From Apodospora peruviana (lineage: Eukaryota; Ascomycota; Sordariomycetes; Sordariales; Lasiosphaeriaceae), in contig JAUEDM010000009.1 in NCBI GenBank assembly GCA_033439685.1, positions 434,001 through 498,000 on the forward strand: a DNA stretch of 64,000 nt, written 5' to 3'. The notes below the pieces were generated by a model. The model did not search any database, was not told the origin of the DNA, and saw only the letters and a program-made list of their open reading frames with translations. Position numbers and translations under genes: made by a program. Shown here piece after piece: positions 1-12,414 of this stretch. Within the stretch, counting starts at the first letter, position 1; every line of letters starts with the position of its first letter.

Positions 1-23
1 CTGCTCCCCTAGAGTCCTACCGC

Positions 24-881
24 TCACCTCAAAAAATGCAACACCAACCAGCAAAACAGCACAAAAACAACCACCCCCGCCCAGAAAATCCACTTATCCT
101 GCCTCGCCCGCCGATCAATCATACGAATCGTATCCCCCGAAATCCCCAACGTATTTCCAACGCTATACAACTTCTTCTGCGTACTCTTAAGAATCTCCCT
201 TTGCTGATTCAGATCCCCGAGAACCGCCTGTCCTCTGGCAATGTACTCGTCTAGACTGGAATGTGTATTCCGGAAAAAATCCTGTTCTCGCAGCGCGTGT
301 CCTTCTCTGGTTGTATCATTACTCCCTAACGCGAGAGACTGTCCCCGACCGGACTCGGCAATACTGCTTGTTCTCGCATGCCCGTAGCCATAGCCTGACG
401 CGGTGGCAGGCGAAGTAGATGATGCTGTGGCGTAGGGATTCTCGGGGGTAGCGGCCGCGAAGGGTCGTCTCCCCAACAGCTCGGCGCGGTTCTGGGTCGC
501 TGCGGCTTCTTCTCGTGCGGATTTTAGGCTGTCGAGTTGAGAGCGGAAGTCGGATAGCTCTGACCGAAAATTGCGTATTCGCTCGAAGGCTTTTTCTTGC
601 TTTGCCGGGTTGAGTTCTTGCTTCGCGAGCTGGTTGTACTCGTCGATTGTGCGGGAGAAGGCGGTTAGAGACGCCGAGAGGGAGCCGAGGGCCGCGGGGG
701 TGATTGTTTTCTGTGTATCGGGTTGTTGTGGGTGGTGATCGGGGGAAGAGGAGAGCAGGGAGGAGAGGTCTTTGCGGATCGAGGTGCTCTGCTTGAGGGC
801 AGAGTTGAAGTGAGTGTTCTGAGCTGCATGTTAGCATTTTGTTTAGTAAAGGGGATAATAGGGGTATTGGTGACTTACCAT
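24..881 (-). CDS. bos1: Bos1/membrin-type SNARE (ER-Golgi v-SNARE)
   Basis: Two exons: the start codon alone at 881-879, followed by a GTAAGT donor, and the rest at 818-24, giving 265 aa. The second AG (820-819) is chosen as acceptor because it gives a start MNTHFNSALKQS that continues in frame, whereas the first AG does not. The protein has an N-terminal helical region, a Ser/Ala-rich linker, a SNARE-like helix (LDEYIARGQAVLGDLNQQRE to the GDTIRMIDRRARQDK stretch) and a C-terminal membrane anchor of about 18 hydrophobic residues ending HFLR. This is the layout of Bos1/membrin (Qb) SNAREs, which act in ER-to-Golgi vesicle fusion. The family call rests on overall architecture and the GISGDTIRMIDRR region. 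Gos1 is a less likely alternative because of the linker and the tail. Confidence 0.8.
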
Positions 882-1770
882 GGCTGCGGGTGGGAATCGC
901 TGTCCGACCTGTCGACTACTTTGTTTCGGGTTTCGCTGAATGGGGTGGTTTATGTTGGTCGATTGGAAGAAACCGATGAAGAAAGTCGAGCCACACCGAG
1001 AGAAGGCCAAATGAACAGCTCTGCACTATGTTGTCGTCTGGCGCGAATATCTGGGGTCGCAGCCTACAGAGTGGATGCAGGTCGCGAGCTTGAAAGGTGG
1101 CATTTGGAGAAATTCAATGTCGTCAAATAAGCTTGCGCACGGATAGGGTGGGCTTAGCGGAAAGTCTGGACCAGAAGCTTGGGCCATGATCGCTGGCTTG
1201 GCTTGTGGAGGATCTGCGTTAACAGAGGATGGTGGTATGCAGGTGAAAATATGTTAGTAGTCCAGAAGCTCAGCTCATTGGATGAGGGCGCCCGGGCTCA
1301 ACAGTATGGTCTCATCCCTTCCGTCGACGCCAAAGTTGCGGTGTAGTACGACGTCCAGTCCTCTTCAACTAGACTAGGTCACCCGACAATCTGGTCTGGT
1401 TCTGTTTCGGGTACCCGTGTCACGGACAAGACGTTCAACGAATTTTATTTAGTAAGGGAGATAAGCCCACATGAAAAAGATGCCTACGGACTTCTACGGA
1501 GTAGCTCATATCGATTTTAGGTGTATGACATCAACTGTGAGTTGAGACTTCACGCGATGCCTCAGGAACTCGAAGCGAAATGGGTCGCAGACCTTACCTT
1601 ATGGATCAGCTGCTTTTCGGTAATTTCATATGATTTCAAGGGCCAAAATGAGGCTCTTGTTGGATTTACGGGAATTTCGCACCCAGTCCGACCATTTTGT
1701 CGATAACACATTCAGAAGCAAATAGGTAACTATGAGACATTCAGCGCTGAACTTCAGATACATGGAATGA
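882..1770. other. Intergenic, SNARE promoter and 3' flank of the next gene
   Basis: I see no credible gene here. The open frames lack fungal-type codon bias and splice partners. The region should hold the promoter of the SNARE gene at its left end and the 3' end of the 435-aa gene at its right end. Confidence 0.5.
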
Positions 1771-3148
1771 TCACCATCTCGTACCCGCGCGGCGTGGGTT
1801 CACCGACGCATCACACGACTTCTTCTCATCAGTCTCACAGACGGCATCTGCACCCCCTTCCACCACGGCAAGCGCGCTGAAGTTCGCCGCGATGCGGCCG
1901 TGTCGTCTCGTCGCCCCGGGGCACGACATGGGCTCTGCAGGAGATCCGCCGGAGATAGCGACACCCTTCACAGTCATAGTGATGTAGTCGGCAAACTGGG
2001 CGCCGTACATAATGTTCTGGCCGTTCTTGGTGTCGACAATGTCGCTCACCGTCAGCTGCCGACCCTTGTTGTTCTCGCCCGTGCCGACGATGCCATCGGG
2101 GATCTCGATCTGGAGTCTCAGCCCCGCATTCTTCGTAATGTTTCCGCGCTGCCAGCGGATCGTGCCGTCGGGTACATCGACCATGTTCTGGCCGGTGCCT
2201 TCAATATCGAGCTGGAAGGTGGCGGTGTTGAACGAATGGATGTAAATCGCCACTGGGTTAGCAATCGACACCGAGGCGCCCTGCCTCGCAAGATTATTGA
2301 CGAGGATTCCGATCTAAGCCGGCGCCGGGTGTGTGTCAGCAGGTGGTACCTTTGAATCAGCGAAGTCATTGGCAGGAACGTACAGTGGGATCCGAGTTCC
2401 GCTCTGGCTGACCATACGCCGAGCAGTTGATCAGCTTGACCTTGTCGGTGATGATCTTTCCATGGTCGTCTTTGCGGATGACGGTGCCCTGGGCTGCGAT
2501 GTCGATCTCAGCTGAGAGGGTGTTGTTGGGTTGGACAAGATGCATGATGGAACCCGTGGTCGTCGAGTTGTTCCACTTGTTAGATGGCACATAGCTGCCG
2601 TCGGGGCCGAACCAGTCCGTGGGCTTCATCGACGCCTCGAACAAAGGGTTGAGGCTCTTGTACAGCGAACTGATTGTGTCGGGCTGGCTCTCAGCCACGA
2701 ACTCCCAGTACTCTGGGCCCTCGCAGGTGTAAGTGACACTAATGATCCTCTTGTCTTCCGAGTCATCTGAGTCATCTCTCAGGATCGACCATTCAAGGTA
2801 TTCATCCTGTTGTAATCGATCGGAGTCTGCAACAATCCAGCGCTGCGGCTCGTTGGGGTGCTCCGTCTTGACTAGGTTGGGGAAACCGATCCAGGTGATC
2901 GAGACGGGCTTCTGGTCGGTGTCATACGCCGTCACGGTGCCGTTGAAGAACTGCGTCAGGGGCGTGCGGTTTCCATCGGGGCCCTGAAGAGCGCCGCCAT
3001 TGGGTTTGGTGGCCGTGATTTCCATGTTCATCCAGCCGGCGATCTGCTCCGACCAACCCAGCCGCTGTTCCTGGGTGAGACCGTCGTCGACCCCAGGATA
3101 GCCCGGAGGGTCGAACTCTTTGAGCTTCTGGACCGAGAAGACGGGCAT
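1771..3148 (-). CDS. Conserved-looking protein of unknown function next to tyrosinase gene
   Basis: Two exons, 3148-2384 and 2313-1771, joined across a 70-nt phase-0 intron (GTACGT donor, CTTAG acceptor), give 435 aa. The chosen ATG is the first in frame after an upstream in-frame TAG. There is no signal peptide and no clear membrane segment. The protein begins MPVFSVQKLKEFDPPGYPG and is rich in Asp, Asn, Trp and Thr, with beta-type alternation (for example WRQ-type strands around GTIRWQRGNITKNAG). I do not recognise a catalytic motif. It is divergent from the large tyrosinase-type gene across a 1.1-kb shared promoter, so co-regulation and a joint role are possible. This is inference from position only. 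Confidence 0.75.
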
Positions 3149-4280
3149 ATTGGAGTCGGTGGACAGTTGAGGCAGGTGCTTGATTGACTTATTCTTGACC
3201 TGTCGTCGCTGATGACAGTGAAGACCCTAATAGCTTTGCCTATGAGCACACTTCAGCGAAAACCGCCCTATCTATACCTCCGGCTGACTGCCCGTCGCGC
3301 CGCGCAACCTGGCGGATGTGATTTCGGCCGAGATGATCAGCAAGAGCGGCTCCATAAGTGCCGACATGCTGCAGAAAAACACTCCAAAAGAAAGTTCGAG
3401 GCGTATTACCTCCTCGCGGTTGCGAGCTGAGGGTGGACGTCTTTAGACTTTGTTGAGGTGTGGTTGTGTGATTACTGATTGGTGTGGGAGAACATCATAG
3501 TTCTAGACCGCGCCACCAAGCATTCGAGTGCCGAGACGGGCTTTGCTGCAGGAAAGCGCGGCAGCCATGTCGGCCTCGCAGTTCGCACGTGGTCATGACG
3601 AAACGTGGGTCTTCCCATTGGCCCATCCTGAGCTCTTCTGCAGTTGACCGGCCCCCCGGCATACGATAGCTACGGGATTATTTTGCCAGACTCACGTCAG
3701 CGCATTATGCTCTTTTCTCAGCGCGCCACAGTCCTGCGTCTCCATCGTTGGCTAATACAACATTCGACTTGCTGCATGACACCTCAACCCACCTCAGCTG
3801 GCCACAACCCGCGACGTTGAAAAGGCATGGACATCAAATCTTGGTATAACAGTTAGGTATCGACTTGTCGTTAATACGAATGTTGACTGAAAGCGTCGGT
3901 ATGTGTCCACTAGCAAGATTTGCTATTTGTGTTCTTCCCCTCACTCTCTTGCTCAGACACATCAGCCAGTCATCATGATGGTCTATCGATGCACATTGTC
4001 TGGGCTGCAGCCTGCTATGTGCCCGGTTTCGGCTCTGCTGTGTTTCGACAGCAGGTGGTGGTGTGTGATAACAGCACGAGCCTCCTACGCCGCGAGAAGT
4101 GTGGCAGGGCCTTCAGTCTTGCGTGGCAGTTGTCACGAACGCGCTTCCGCGAGAGTCAATCGGTCCTCTTCCCTCCACCTAGAGTACAAATATCAGCACC
4201 TCACAGCATAACTGACGACTGAGGCGAATGTGCCCCCATGCCATGCCCGCTTGTTCCACTTGCGTCTCCTGTTAGCAAAG
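3149..4280. promoter_or_regulatory. Divergent promoter region, 435-aa protein and tyrosinase
   Basis: This 1.1-kb stretch lies between two divergent genes. No coding signal is convincing; two overlapping open frames at 3903-4222 have no splice partner and look like chance. I can name no individual binding site with confidence. Confidence 0.4.
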
Positions 4281-7200
4281 ATGGCCTCGAACCTCTTCTG
4301 GCGCGAGTTCACCCGCGACGGCACCCCTGACCGTGATCACCTAGCCGACGCGCAGTTCTTGTCGACTAACTTTGTCGACTTCTTTGGGAAATGGCTACAG
4401 GATGGCCAGAACAGCACCACTGACACTATGGATGCTCTGACTAGAGTCTTTTTCGGTACGCCCCCGCGTTCTATACAGCCAATTATGCTAATGGCCAGTC
4501 ACAGAAAACCCGACTCAGTATGCAACGCAGGTCTTTATGGTAGCGGATGGTAGCTTCGTTACCAAGGCCAATCGGCCGACTAGCGACTGGTTCAACCCGC
4601 ATGTTCGCTTTCTCACCATTATCACTCTTCCAAACAACGGCGCGTTTAGCACTTCGGACAAAGAATGGACTCTGTGCATCGTGGCCTCCAGTCTGCTTAC
4701 GAACCCCCAAGCGTTCCTCCAGGTAGCATCTTGGAACGGCAAGGCATTCCGCTTCTACCAGGTAAATCCCACACATTTTCATTGCGGGCAGGCCTTTGCT
4801 GACATGGCATTATTCAGCGCGATCAAAACAACCAGGGACAGCCGATCTGGAACTACTTCGGAGTGTCCACCGACGCTTTTGGCCAGAATGCCTATCTCGG
4901 CCCGTTCAACGGCCATGTCAACGGATCGTGCATCATGAAGGAGCTACACTCGTAAGCTGGCCCTTGACCGAATTCTTGTGAATGAAGATCGAGGTCTCAA
5001 CTGTCTTAACCAGGCCATGGATCCATTGGTTCAACCCGTCATCGTCTGACGATTTCATCGCATGCCTGTCAGAGAAGAACAAACAGGATTTCCTGGCGGC
5101 GCCGTACATCACCCAGCCCGGTCAAGGCCTCCTCTCGGCTCTAACAACAGGCCCCGACGTTCTAGAGCCAATGATCGAAGCCGGTGTGACCAACTGGTTT
5201 GTCCAGCGACTCAGATCCGACTTCTTCGACGCAAAATCTAACCTTCTCTTGTCACCGGCACACGTCCCGCGGTGGGTGGCGCACCTGTTCTTGACCACGA
5301 CAATCAACATCTTTGCGGCTACCATGGATTCGAACGGGACGACCTTTCGGATTCCCGCCGACCATTTCTATGACAACGAGCTCCTTGCAAGCGCCGGCGT
5401 TGGGCATCTCTTGGTTGGTGCCACTATTGCTGCTTACATTCTGCATATCGAGCTTACCAGACTTGAACTCAGGATAATGCTCCAGATCTCGATGTTTCGA
5501 TTAGCACGGAGGAGTACCAGGCTGCGGTTGAAAAGTTGCGGCTATCGATGCTGCAGGAAGTCGATCTGTTCACAGGCAATCCCAAGCCCCTGGACTATCT
5601 CGAGCTCCCACTCAATGCCCTCGGTAGCGACAAGCGAGACGAACAAGGCAAAAAGGTCATTGGCTTCCGCGTGGTCGACGAGAACAGCGAAGGCCAAGCC
5701 CCATTCAATATTCTCCACTCCTCGTTTGAAGATGCCCAGGGTGTCCTCAGGATGCAGACGCTCAAGAAGTTAGGCCCCAACAAATCGCTCGGCTTGTTCT
5801 CCCAAAACACATTCAACGCCATCATGATGGTCGATTTTTGGAATCCTCTCTACTCAGTGAGTGTCTAGTTACCGAGTTGCTCTTTTTCGTTTTGTCCTTC
5901 TTGTCAGGTGGCGGGACTGAGTTCCTTCTACCGAGTCACAAAGTTCCTGGACTGAAATAGCAGCTGACATTTGTTGACCGCAGTGGAGGCGCGGAATTCT
6001 GATGCAGTATGTGCCTCAGCAGACCACCTGGAGCGGTAGTGCTTATGACTTGGAGGCTCGCTTCATCCAGAACGTCACCGAATCGGCCTATGTCAAATGC
6101 GGGATCACCGACAGCCCGGAATATCGGTTCATTGAGTTGCTCAAGGTCAATCTTAGCACACACCAGAAGAACATCAACAACTATTTTGGTGCAATCATGA
6201 CTTACCTCAAAAGACCCGATACCAGGGCACAAGCCATCATCGACTATCTGTCCCTTGCTGAGTCACGCAGGCGAATCTACCGACCCCTTCCACTTGATGA
6301 GTTTGGCTCATCCATGCCTTACGCATTGAGCATCCCATATGGCAGCCCCGTAATGGAGATGCGTTCGGACGGAAGGATTCAGCCGATGTCGACAAGAGGT
6401 GTCGACTTCCTGAAACAATGGACAAGCTCTCTCAAAGGTGTCAATCCCCAGGTCATCCCAAACGCCGCTGAAATCAACGGGCCGGTGTCTATTTCCGCCC
6501 TACCTCGGCCGTCGCTATTGGCATTGCCATGTCAAAGCAGTCTCGCCTCTACCACCACAGAGCGTGTTCTTGCCGGCCGGGGCTGTCCCTACGCAAAGAG
6601 AAGTGGACGGATTAGCCACACGGGTTGCCCAGTTGCGTCAATGTCGCTTGAGGCTGTTCCAACCACGCGGCCGCAACCTCCAAACTGGACAGATGACGTC
6701 CTACCACTCATAACCGACCCCTATTGGATTCCAGAAGCCAAGAGGTCAGGAAATAGCTCGGACTGGATCACAGAGATGAAGTACTACGGTAACTGGGACC
6801 TCTCCAAGTATGAGGATGTCACCAAGCGCGTCGTCTCCATCTACCAACATCTCCGCTCAAAGACAATGCCTATCACAGACGACCCTGATGATTACTGGCC
6901 GGAGGAGGCGCTTGGGAAGATCCGGCTGTGGGCTAATGCCGGCTTCCCCTTGGACTCGTCGTCTGCTCCGGCCCCAAAGCTGATCATCCCGCAGTCAGTA
7001 GAGCCTCCTCCGACTTATCGAATCCGCCGAGACATCATGAGTCTCTCCAAGGAAGAGCTTGCCGTCTATCAATCCAAGCTCGATGACATTCTGCAGGTCG
7101 GGCACCTAGACTCCAAGTGGCAAGAGCTGGGGTTTCTTCGTAAGTTTTAGGGAAAGATCATCGCAAGCCTGCTTTCAGAGACTAACTAAAGAAAACTAAC

Positions 7201-8509
7201 AGATGCCGAATGGTGCCTTCACTACCAGGAGGCGACCTTTCTCTGGCACCGCGCATACCTGCGTTACGTCGAGGAGCAGATCGACTTTCCCATCCCCTAC
7301 TGGAACTGTTTCTCCACCGGGTCAGCCAACCCAGACTCTCCGTTCGCTGGCGTGCCGCCGGTTTTCTTTGAGGAAACCTACGTCTCACCCAAGGATGGAT
7401 CAGTCCGGCCCAATCCGCTCAAGTACGCCCTCGCTCTCAACGGCGTATCCAAGGACCCAAAGAGCCGCCTCGTGACGCGAGACCCAGTTCTCGTCCAGGG
7501 GAAGTCAGCCGGCGCTGGATGGGCTGCAAAGATCGCACTCTTCACCTTCTACCACGAGCAAATGAGCCACTCCTTGAGCCAAAAGAACTTCACCTCCTCC
7601 AACACGGCAGAGAAGTTCGGATTCCCATGGCAAAACATTCCGTCCTTCGGCGAGAACAACCCGGACTCAAACTACCCGTTCCGCTTCGATTTCGACGAAC
7701 TCTTTGAGCAAGTTCACGACAACATCCACGGATGGGTCGGCCCGGACATGGCAGATAACAGCTACACCGCCTTCGATCCAATTTTTCTATCTTACCACGC
7801 CAACATGGATCGCCTGACGTCCATCTTTCTCGACTCCAACCCCACTACGCAGCTGACCTCTCGCTACCCGCTCCAGCCGTTCCTCGACAACGGCACGCGT
7901 CTCGCGTACGACGACCCCCGCCGCTGGATTTACACCACCATCGGCGACATGGCTAAGGACACTCGCGCTCTGGGCTACACCTTCGCTCCGCCATTGTCTC
8001 CGGACGTCAAGTCGTCGTCGCTAAAGTCCTCAGCGGCGCTATTCTCCGCTCCTTCTCAGCCGAATGGCGGCCGCGCTATCAGCTTGCCTCTTCTCTCGGA
8101 GACTAATGATGCAAGCAATGCGGATGTCAAGAAGAGGATTCCGTATGTGATCTTCACCGGGGTGGGTTGCACGACGTCCAGCTACCGCGTGGATGTGTTT
8201 ACGCCGCAGGCAACATCGATGGTGCCGAATCCGACGACGAACCCTGATTTTATCGGGCAGGTGACACGGATCGGTATGGGTCGCGGGCGGGTAAATGGCC
8301 GCCGGGGTCCCGGGAACGGAAGGTGTCGGAAACCGGAGGCAACGAGGGTGTTGAGTGCCGAGAGGGTCGCGGAGCGGTTGTTGGAGGGCGGCCCGGAGGC
8401 AGGCGTTAAGCTTGTTGTTACGGGTTTCGAAAGCGGACAGGAAGTTGGCGAGGAGGAGCTCAAGACTTTGTCTGGGTTCGAGGCGAAGGTTGTGTGGTTA
8501 TCTTCGTAG
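4281..8509 (+). CDS. Giant tyrosinase-domain protein, central frame disrupted
   Basis: Seven exons: 4281-4455, 4505-4761, 4818-4951, 5014-5398, 5473-5856, 5984-7139, 7203-8509. These sum to about 1265 aa, roughly twice a normal fungal tyrosinase. The C-terminal third has the type-3 dinuclear copper site. CuA is HAEWCLH plus FLWHRAY (His about 831, 837, 846). CuB is VHDNIHG plus LSYHANMDRL (His about 1002, 1006, 1029). A tail domain follows (PYVIFTGVG to EAKVVWLSS). The first 800 residues show no signal peptide and match no domain I know. All six copper ligands are present, so phenol or catechol oxidation is plausible. Within exon 6 (about 6480-6660) the best coding frame shifts three times by one base, yet one nominal frame stays open throughout. 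The gene may therefore be a pseudogene or contain sequence errors; see findings. Confidence 0.7.
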
Positions 8510-9517
8510 GGTGTTGGTCCCTGGACTGTCTGGAAAACCGTTGGGGAGCTATCCCTTCGTCGACGCTAAAAATGCAGTGTCGGGAATCTTGCCGTTCTAA
8601 GTCATCCACATCCATTGGACCATGTCAGATGGAAAGGGTGCCTGTCAGAAAAGGAATGCTGAGTGTGGTCACCTAGAGGTCAAAGGATCTAGGCAAAGGA
8701 TCTAGTCAAAAGGATCTAGGCAAAGGATTTAGGGAAAACCCAAGGGACTAGGAAATGACCCAAAGGAGCTGGCGCAGCCAGCTCAACCAGGTTGAACTAT
8801 CAAAACCTACGAGTAGATTTGCCACTATAAACGAGTATATGAACTAGGAATCTAGCCTCCCTAGATCCTGGGAAGAAGGAAGACAATCACACAGTTGCAA
8901 CTCCCATCAACTCCACAGAATCCAGTGTGCAGCACTTCAGACAGACCCTTGTCCTCTGTCGAGACTAAAATTGCAGTGCACAGTTCGACTGGGACATTTT
9001 TGCCGTGCTCAGGGGTATCTATTGGCTCGGCCGACCGACCGGCTGGGTGCCAATCAAATTCGATGTCATTCTCGGGTACCATGCCCTTCCCATGGTCTTT
9101 CCCAACAAAAGTGCCAATAAAAGATTGGATGAAAAACCAGGCTGTAAGATGAAAACATACTAAACTTGGAACTTTTCCTTCCAGACCCGACCGAACCTTC
9201 AGATCATAAGAACCCCTGGCACCTACAGCTCTACCGGGATTTGAAACCGTTCTTGAACTTACTTGCCCAGGCCCCGATTTACACATGAAAATACCTCTAT
9301 ATCTGCAGCATAACCTGGTATTCATCTTCCTAAGACGTATATTCTGATCCTGCTAGTGAGCAAGCTGTGTTCACTGTAACAGGATTCAAATATCTAGCAT
9401 ATCCGTCTAGATAAATGATATTAGGTTATGTGTTAGATTTAACTGACATCGTCTGCCTATTAATGCAGGACCTAACAAAGCAACTCACCAAGGCTCACAT
9501 CCCGGAAAAGCTGTGCC
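8510..9517. other. Intergenic between tyrosinase and repeat-module secreted protein
   Basis: This holds the 3' ends of two convergent genes. It contains a short direct repeat (separate entry) and an open frame of 154 codons on the minus strand (9325-8861) that lacks protein-like composition. No gene is supported. Confidence 0.4.
8682..8734. repeat. Short tandem repeat, AAAGGATCTAGGC-like, 4 copies
   Basis: Four adjacent units of 13-14 bases with the core AAAGGATCTAG lie just downstream of the tyrosinase stop. The last unit is diverged (AAAGGATTTAG). Confidence 0.8.
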
Positions 9518-11265
9518 TCAGTACCGAGCTGGCAACCCATCCAGCGTCCGCCACGTAGTGTTGGCCACCTCCGAAATCCAAGTATACCCCTGGCTGGTCC
9601 CGCAGGTCGACAATCCGCTGGCAGCCGTCACACAGTTCAGTTTCGGTAGCGTGGTTGTCGCGATTCCGCTGAACAGTACCCTGCATGCAACACATCAAAT
9701 ATGTCAGCCAACATCAACTTCAAGCCGAACTTCACATCCGCCCTCAGATAATCCAAACAAGTAGTTGTGGGGAGAAAAGACTCACGGATGTACAGCATCA
9801 ACATCAATACAAACCCAATCTGCCTTAATATCCAACCGATTCGTCGCCTCATCAAACCGGAAAGTACAGTTCTTAGGCGCAAGCGGCAGCTCCCCCGGTC
9901 CAAACGCGCAGGGGTACCATTCATCGGCACTCTGCAAATCTACATCATTGTGGTTGACGAACACAGGATAGTCAAACAGGTTATTCTTGGTGTTGAGCTT
10001 CATGTTGAAGCTGACCGCTCCTCTCGAGGCCGACGACTTCTCCACCTCAAAATTGCTCAAAATCCAAGATGGCGAGACCACCGACGAGACGGTACATCCG
10101 TCAGCCGTCGGCAGCGGATCCTCGATCGAGTACGGCGCGAGGTTCTCTTCGGTCACGACTTCGCCGTGCACCGTCACAGCATCGGCTTCGCACGATGTCG
10201 TGGTGTCGTCTTTTGAACACTTGAGAGAAAGGGTCGTGGTTCCCCTTGCTGAGTAGCTTATCCTACATCCAACCAAAGCACGTCAGTCGGCCTCTCACAA
10301 ACTAGCATGGTTAGGAAAGGGGGAAACGTACGGTCTCGCAGCATCAACATCATCGCAGAACCAAGTCTGGTTGATCCCAAACGTCCAGCTGCGCGGATAA
10401 AACACCGTCTCGGTCTTGTAAGAGTACCGATTCCGGCGCGTGAAATCGGAGCCCCCGTCGCAGGTCATGCGCACGGCCGGGTCTTCGCCCTCCGCAGCGC
10501 TGAAGTACATGAGGCAGCCCGCCGAATAGCCAGTCGCCTGGTTGACGACGTGGAACTGGATCGACTGGGACTGGATGGCCAGCTGGTCGCTGCCGGTCTC
10601 GTTGATGAAGATTACCGTTCCTAGCGTCCAGGTTGGTGTTTTCGAGGATGCGACGCATCCCGGGTTCGCGTGTCCGTCGGGGCCGGAGGCGTAGTCCGGG
10701 GTTATGGCTACCGGAGCCAAGAGGGAGCCTTTGATCAGGTCGACTGGGTTGGCGGATTTGCATGCTGCTGAGTTGGTGTCGCAGGACAGTGGGACTGTCG
10801 TGTTTCCCGATGCTGTGAATTCGACACTGTTGTTTTGGAGAATGATTATTAAGTATCCGGTGTTCTGTGGGTGTTTTGGGTACACACGTACGGTTTTGTT
10901 GTGTTCCTATCATCGCAAGACCAGGACTGCTTGACCTGAACCACGGCCGATGCTGCTTTCACCTGTATCGACGCTTGTAGGGAGGCGTCAGTTTCTGACC
11001 CGGATGGCGCTGCACATGTACTCCAGCTTTCGGCTCCTTCTCCGGTCTGGCAGGTGAGTTCAACAGATGAGCTGGTGACTCGGTTGAGAAGACTGAAAGT
11101 CGCGGCGTTTGACCCGGCGTGAAAGTTATTGATGAACCAGCTGGGAATGCTGAAGGAGTTGGTGGTGCAGTTGGTGTTGCTTGCTTGTATTTGCTGTGCT
11201 CTTGGGATTGTGCTGGGGGCAGCAGCCGCGAGGGCCGCAAAGAGGACAAGCGACCTGAAGGTCAT
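9518..11265 (-). CDS. Secreted cysteine-containing protein built from exon-encoded repeats
   Basis: Four exons: 11265-10892, 10826-10332, 10262-9786, 9680-9518, giving 502 aa. The N-terminus is a classical signal peptide (MTFRSLVLFAALAAAAPS). All three introns are phase 2 and sit at the same point of a repeated module: each exon ends in an SCDDR/CDDVDAARP/CIDVDAVHP-type motif and the next opens with a P-V/I-F-T/S-A-x-G-x-TT motif. Exons 2 and 3 (about 165 and 159 residues) are full modules, exon 1 carries the signal peptide plus a module end, and exon 4 is a short module start. Repeated Cys and Trp (WxCxD) suggest disulfide-stabilised beta domains. The function is unknown; an extracellular or wall-associated glycoprotein is a guess from the signal peptide and the NxT/S sites. 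Confidence 0.85.
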
Positions 11266-12414
11266 GGCGGGCTTTCCTGGTACTATTATCTGAGATAATG
11301 GCTTGGTATCTCCGAGCTCGAAGCAGATTCGGCTTGTAGAGAAAATCCGAGGCATTCGAAGGATATCAATCAGCACATAAAGGGCAGCAAGGTTAGAGCC
11401 GTGCGGGTGGAGGCGGACACGTGGGCGTGGTATGGAAAGGGGATTAGACACAAATGAGAACAATAGAATGAAAGACAGAGCCTCATTTAACAAAGTGGCC
11501 TTTTTCCCGCTTCCTCTTGAAATCCCTCTTATCCATTCCTCGATTTACTCTAAGACCTGGCCAGTACACCGGGCCGGCCGTTCACCGCCTCCACGGAAAG
11601 CTGCATTCGTCCGCTCACGCTATTCTTCTTTGGTTTTCTTCCAGAGATGTTCCAGAAGCCTTCTATCCTTCCCGTCCCTGACCCTTCCCGTCTTCCACAT
11701 CCCGGGTGGAACACACCAGATCTGACAGGCACCCCGCACGTAATACACGGTAGGACCATCAGTATGGGTAGAGACAAAAGTGGGGGGAGGTGAGGGGAAC
11801 GCGGGATCTGGTTTTGCACATTAATATGTCTGCAGGTATCTGCAGAGGGGTACAGGAAGTAAATTTCGGCGTAGGGGGTTGGGGGTGAGAGGGCATTGGA
11901 GTTGTATTGCTTTCAGCTGTCTGGGTGGACGAGCTAATATATGTGTAATAATGTGACTTTAGCCTCGTGTTATAGACTGCAGCACCCATATTATCGCCAT
12001 GAACAAACTTTGATACGGCACATTTCCCGGATGATCACGGCAATTCTCTTCGTGCTTCGCCTGACATGCCACCTGTTTGATGCACTCAAACTTTTGTACT
12101 GTATTAGTTAGCGATCGTCATCTAGCAACCTAATAAACCACTAGATCTAGGCAAGCCTTCTTAAACAACGACCAGGAAAGCTTCACGACATCTCAGCCAT
12201 AGGTCAGCCCAGCCCAGTCCCAGTACAAACAATAAAAAAGAAGAGAAAATCTGTATGTGCCCATATTTGTCTCGTATAACTCCTTACTGCTTCTCATAGT
12301 TGACAGCTTGATAGGGACAGTAAAACAAATCACTCACTCCATAATGAACTTCGTCTCTCTCTGCCTGTCTAACATTCTCGCGTTCACTACATGCCATTAC
12401 CGAGACAGACTTTG
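11266..12414. other. Intergenic, promoter of the secreted protein gene
   Basis: Pyrimidine-rich tracts lie upstream of the 11265 start. Nothing else is recognised. The right part is the 3' flank of the galactose-oxidase-like gene. Confidence 0.4.

Noticed and set aside
723..1130. 135-codon plus-strand open frame
   Set aside because: It overlaps the SNARE first intron and promoter, and its composition and codon use are not protein-like.
3903..4222. Two overlapping 100-codon plus-strand frames before the tyrosinase
   Set aside because: There are no conserved motifs and no splice link to the tyrosinase start; they probably lie in promoter or leader.
8861..9325. 154-codon minus-strand frame with tRNA-like wording (GGTTTCAAATCCC)
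   Set aside because: The box B resemblance is weak, there is no acceptor stem, and the peptide has no family features.
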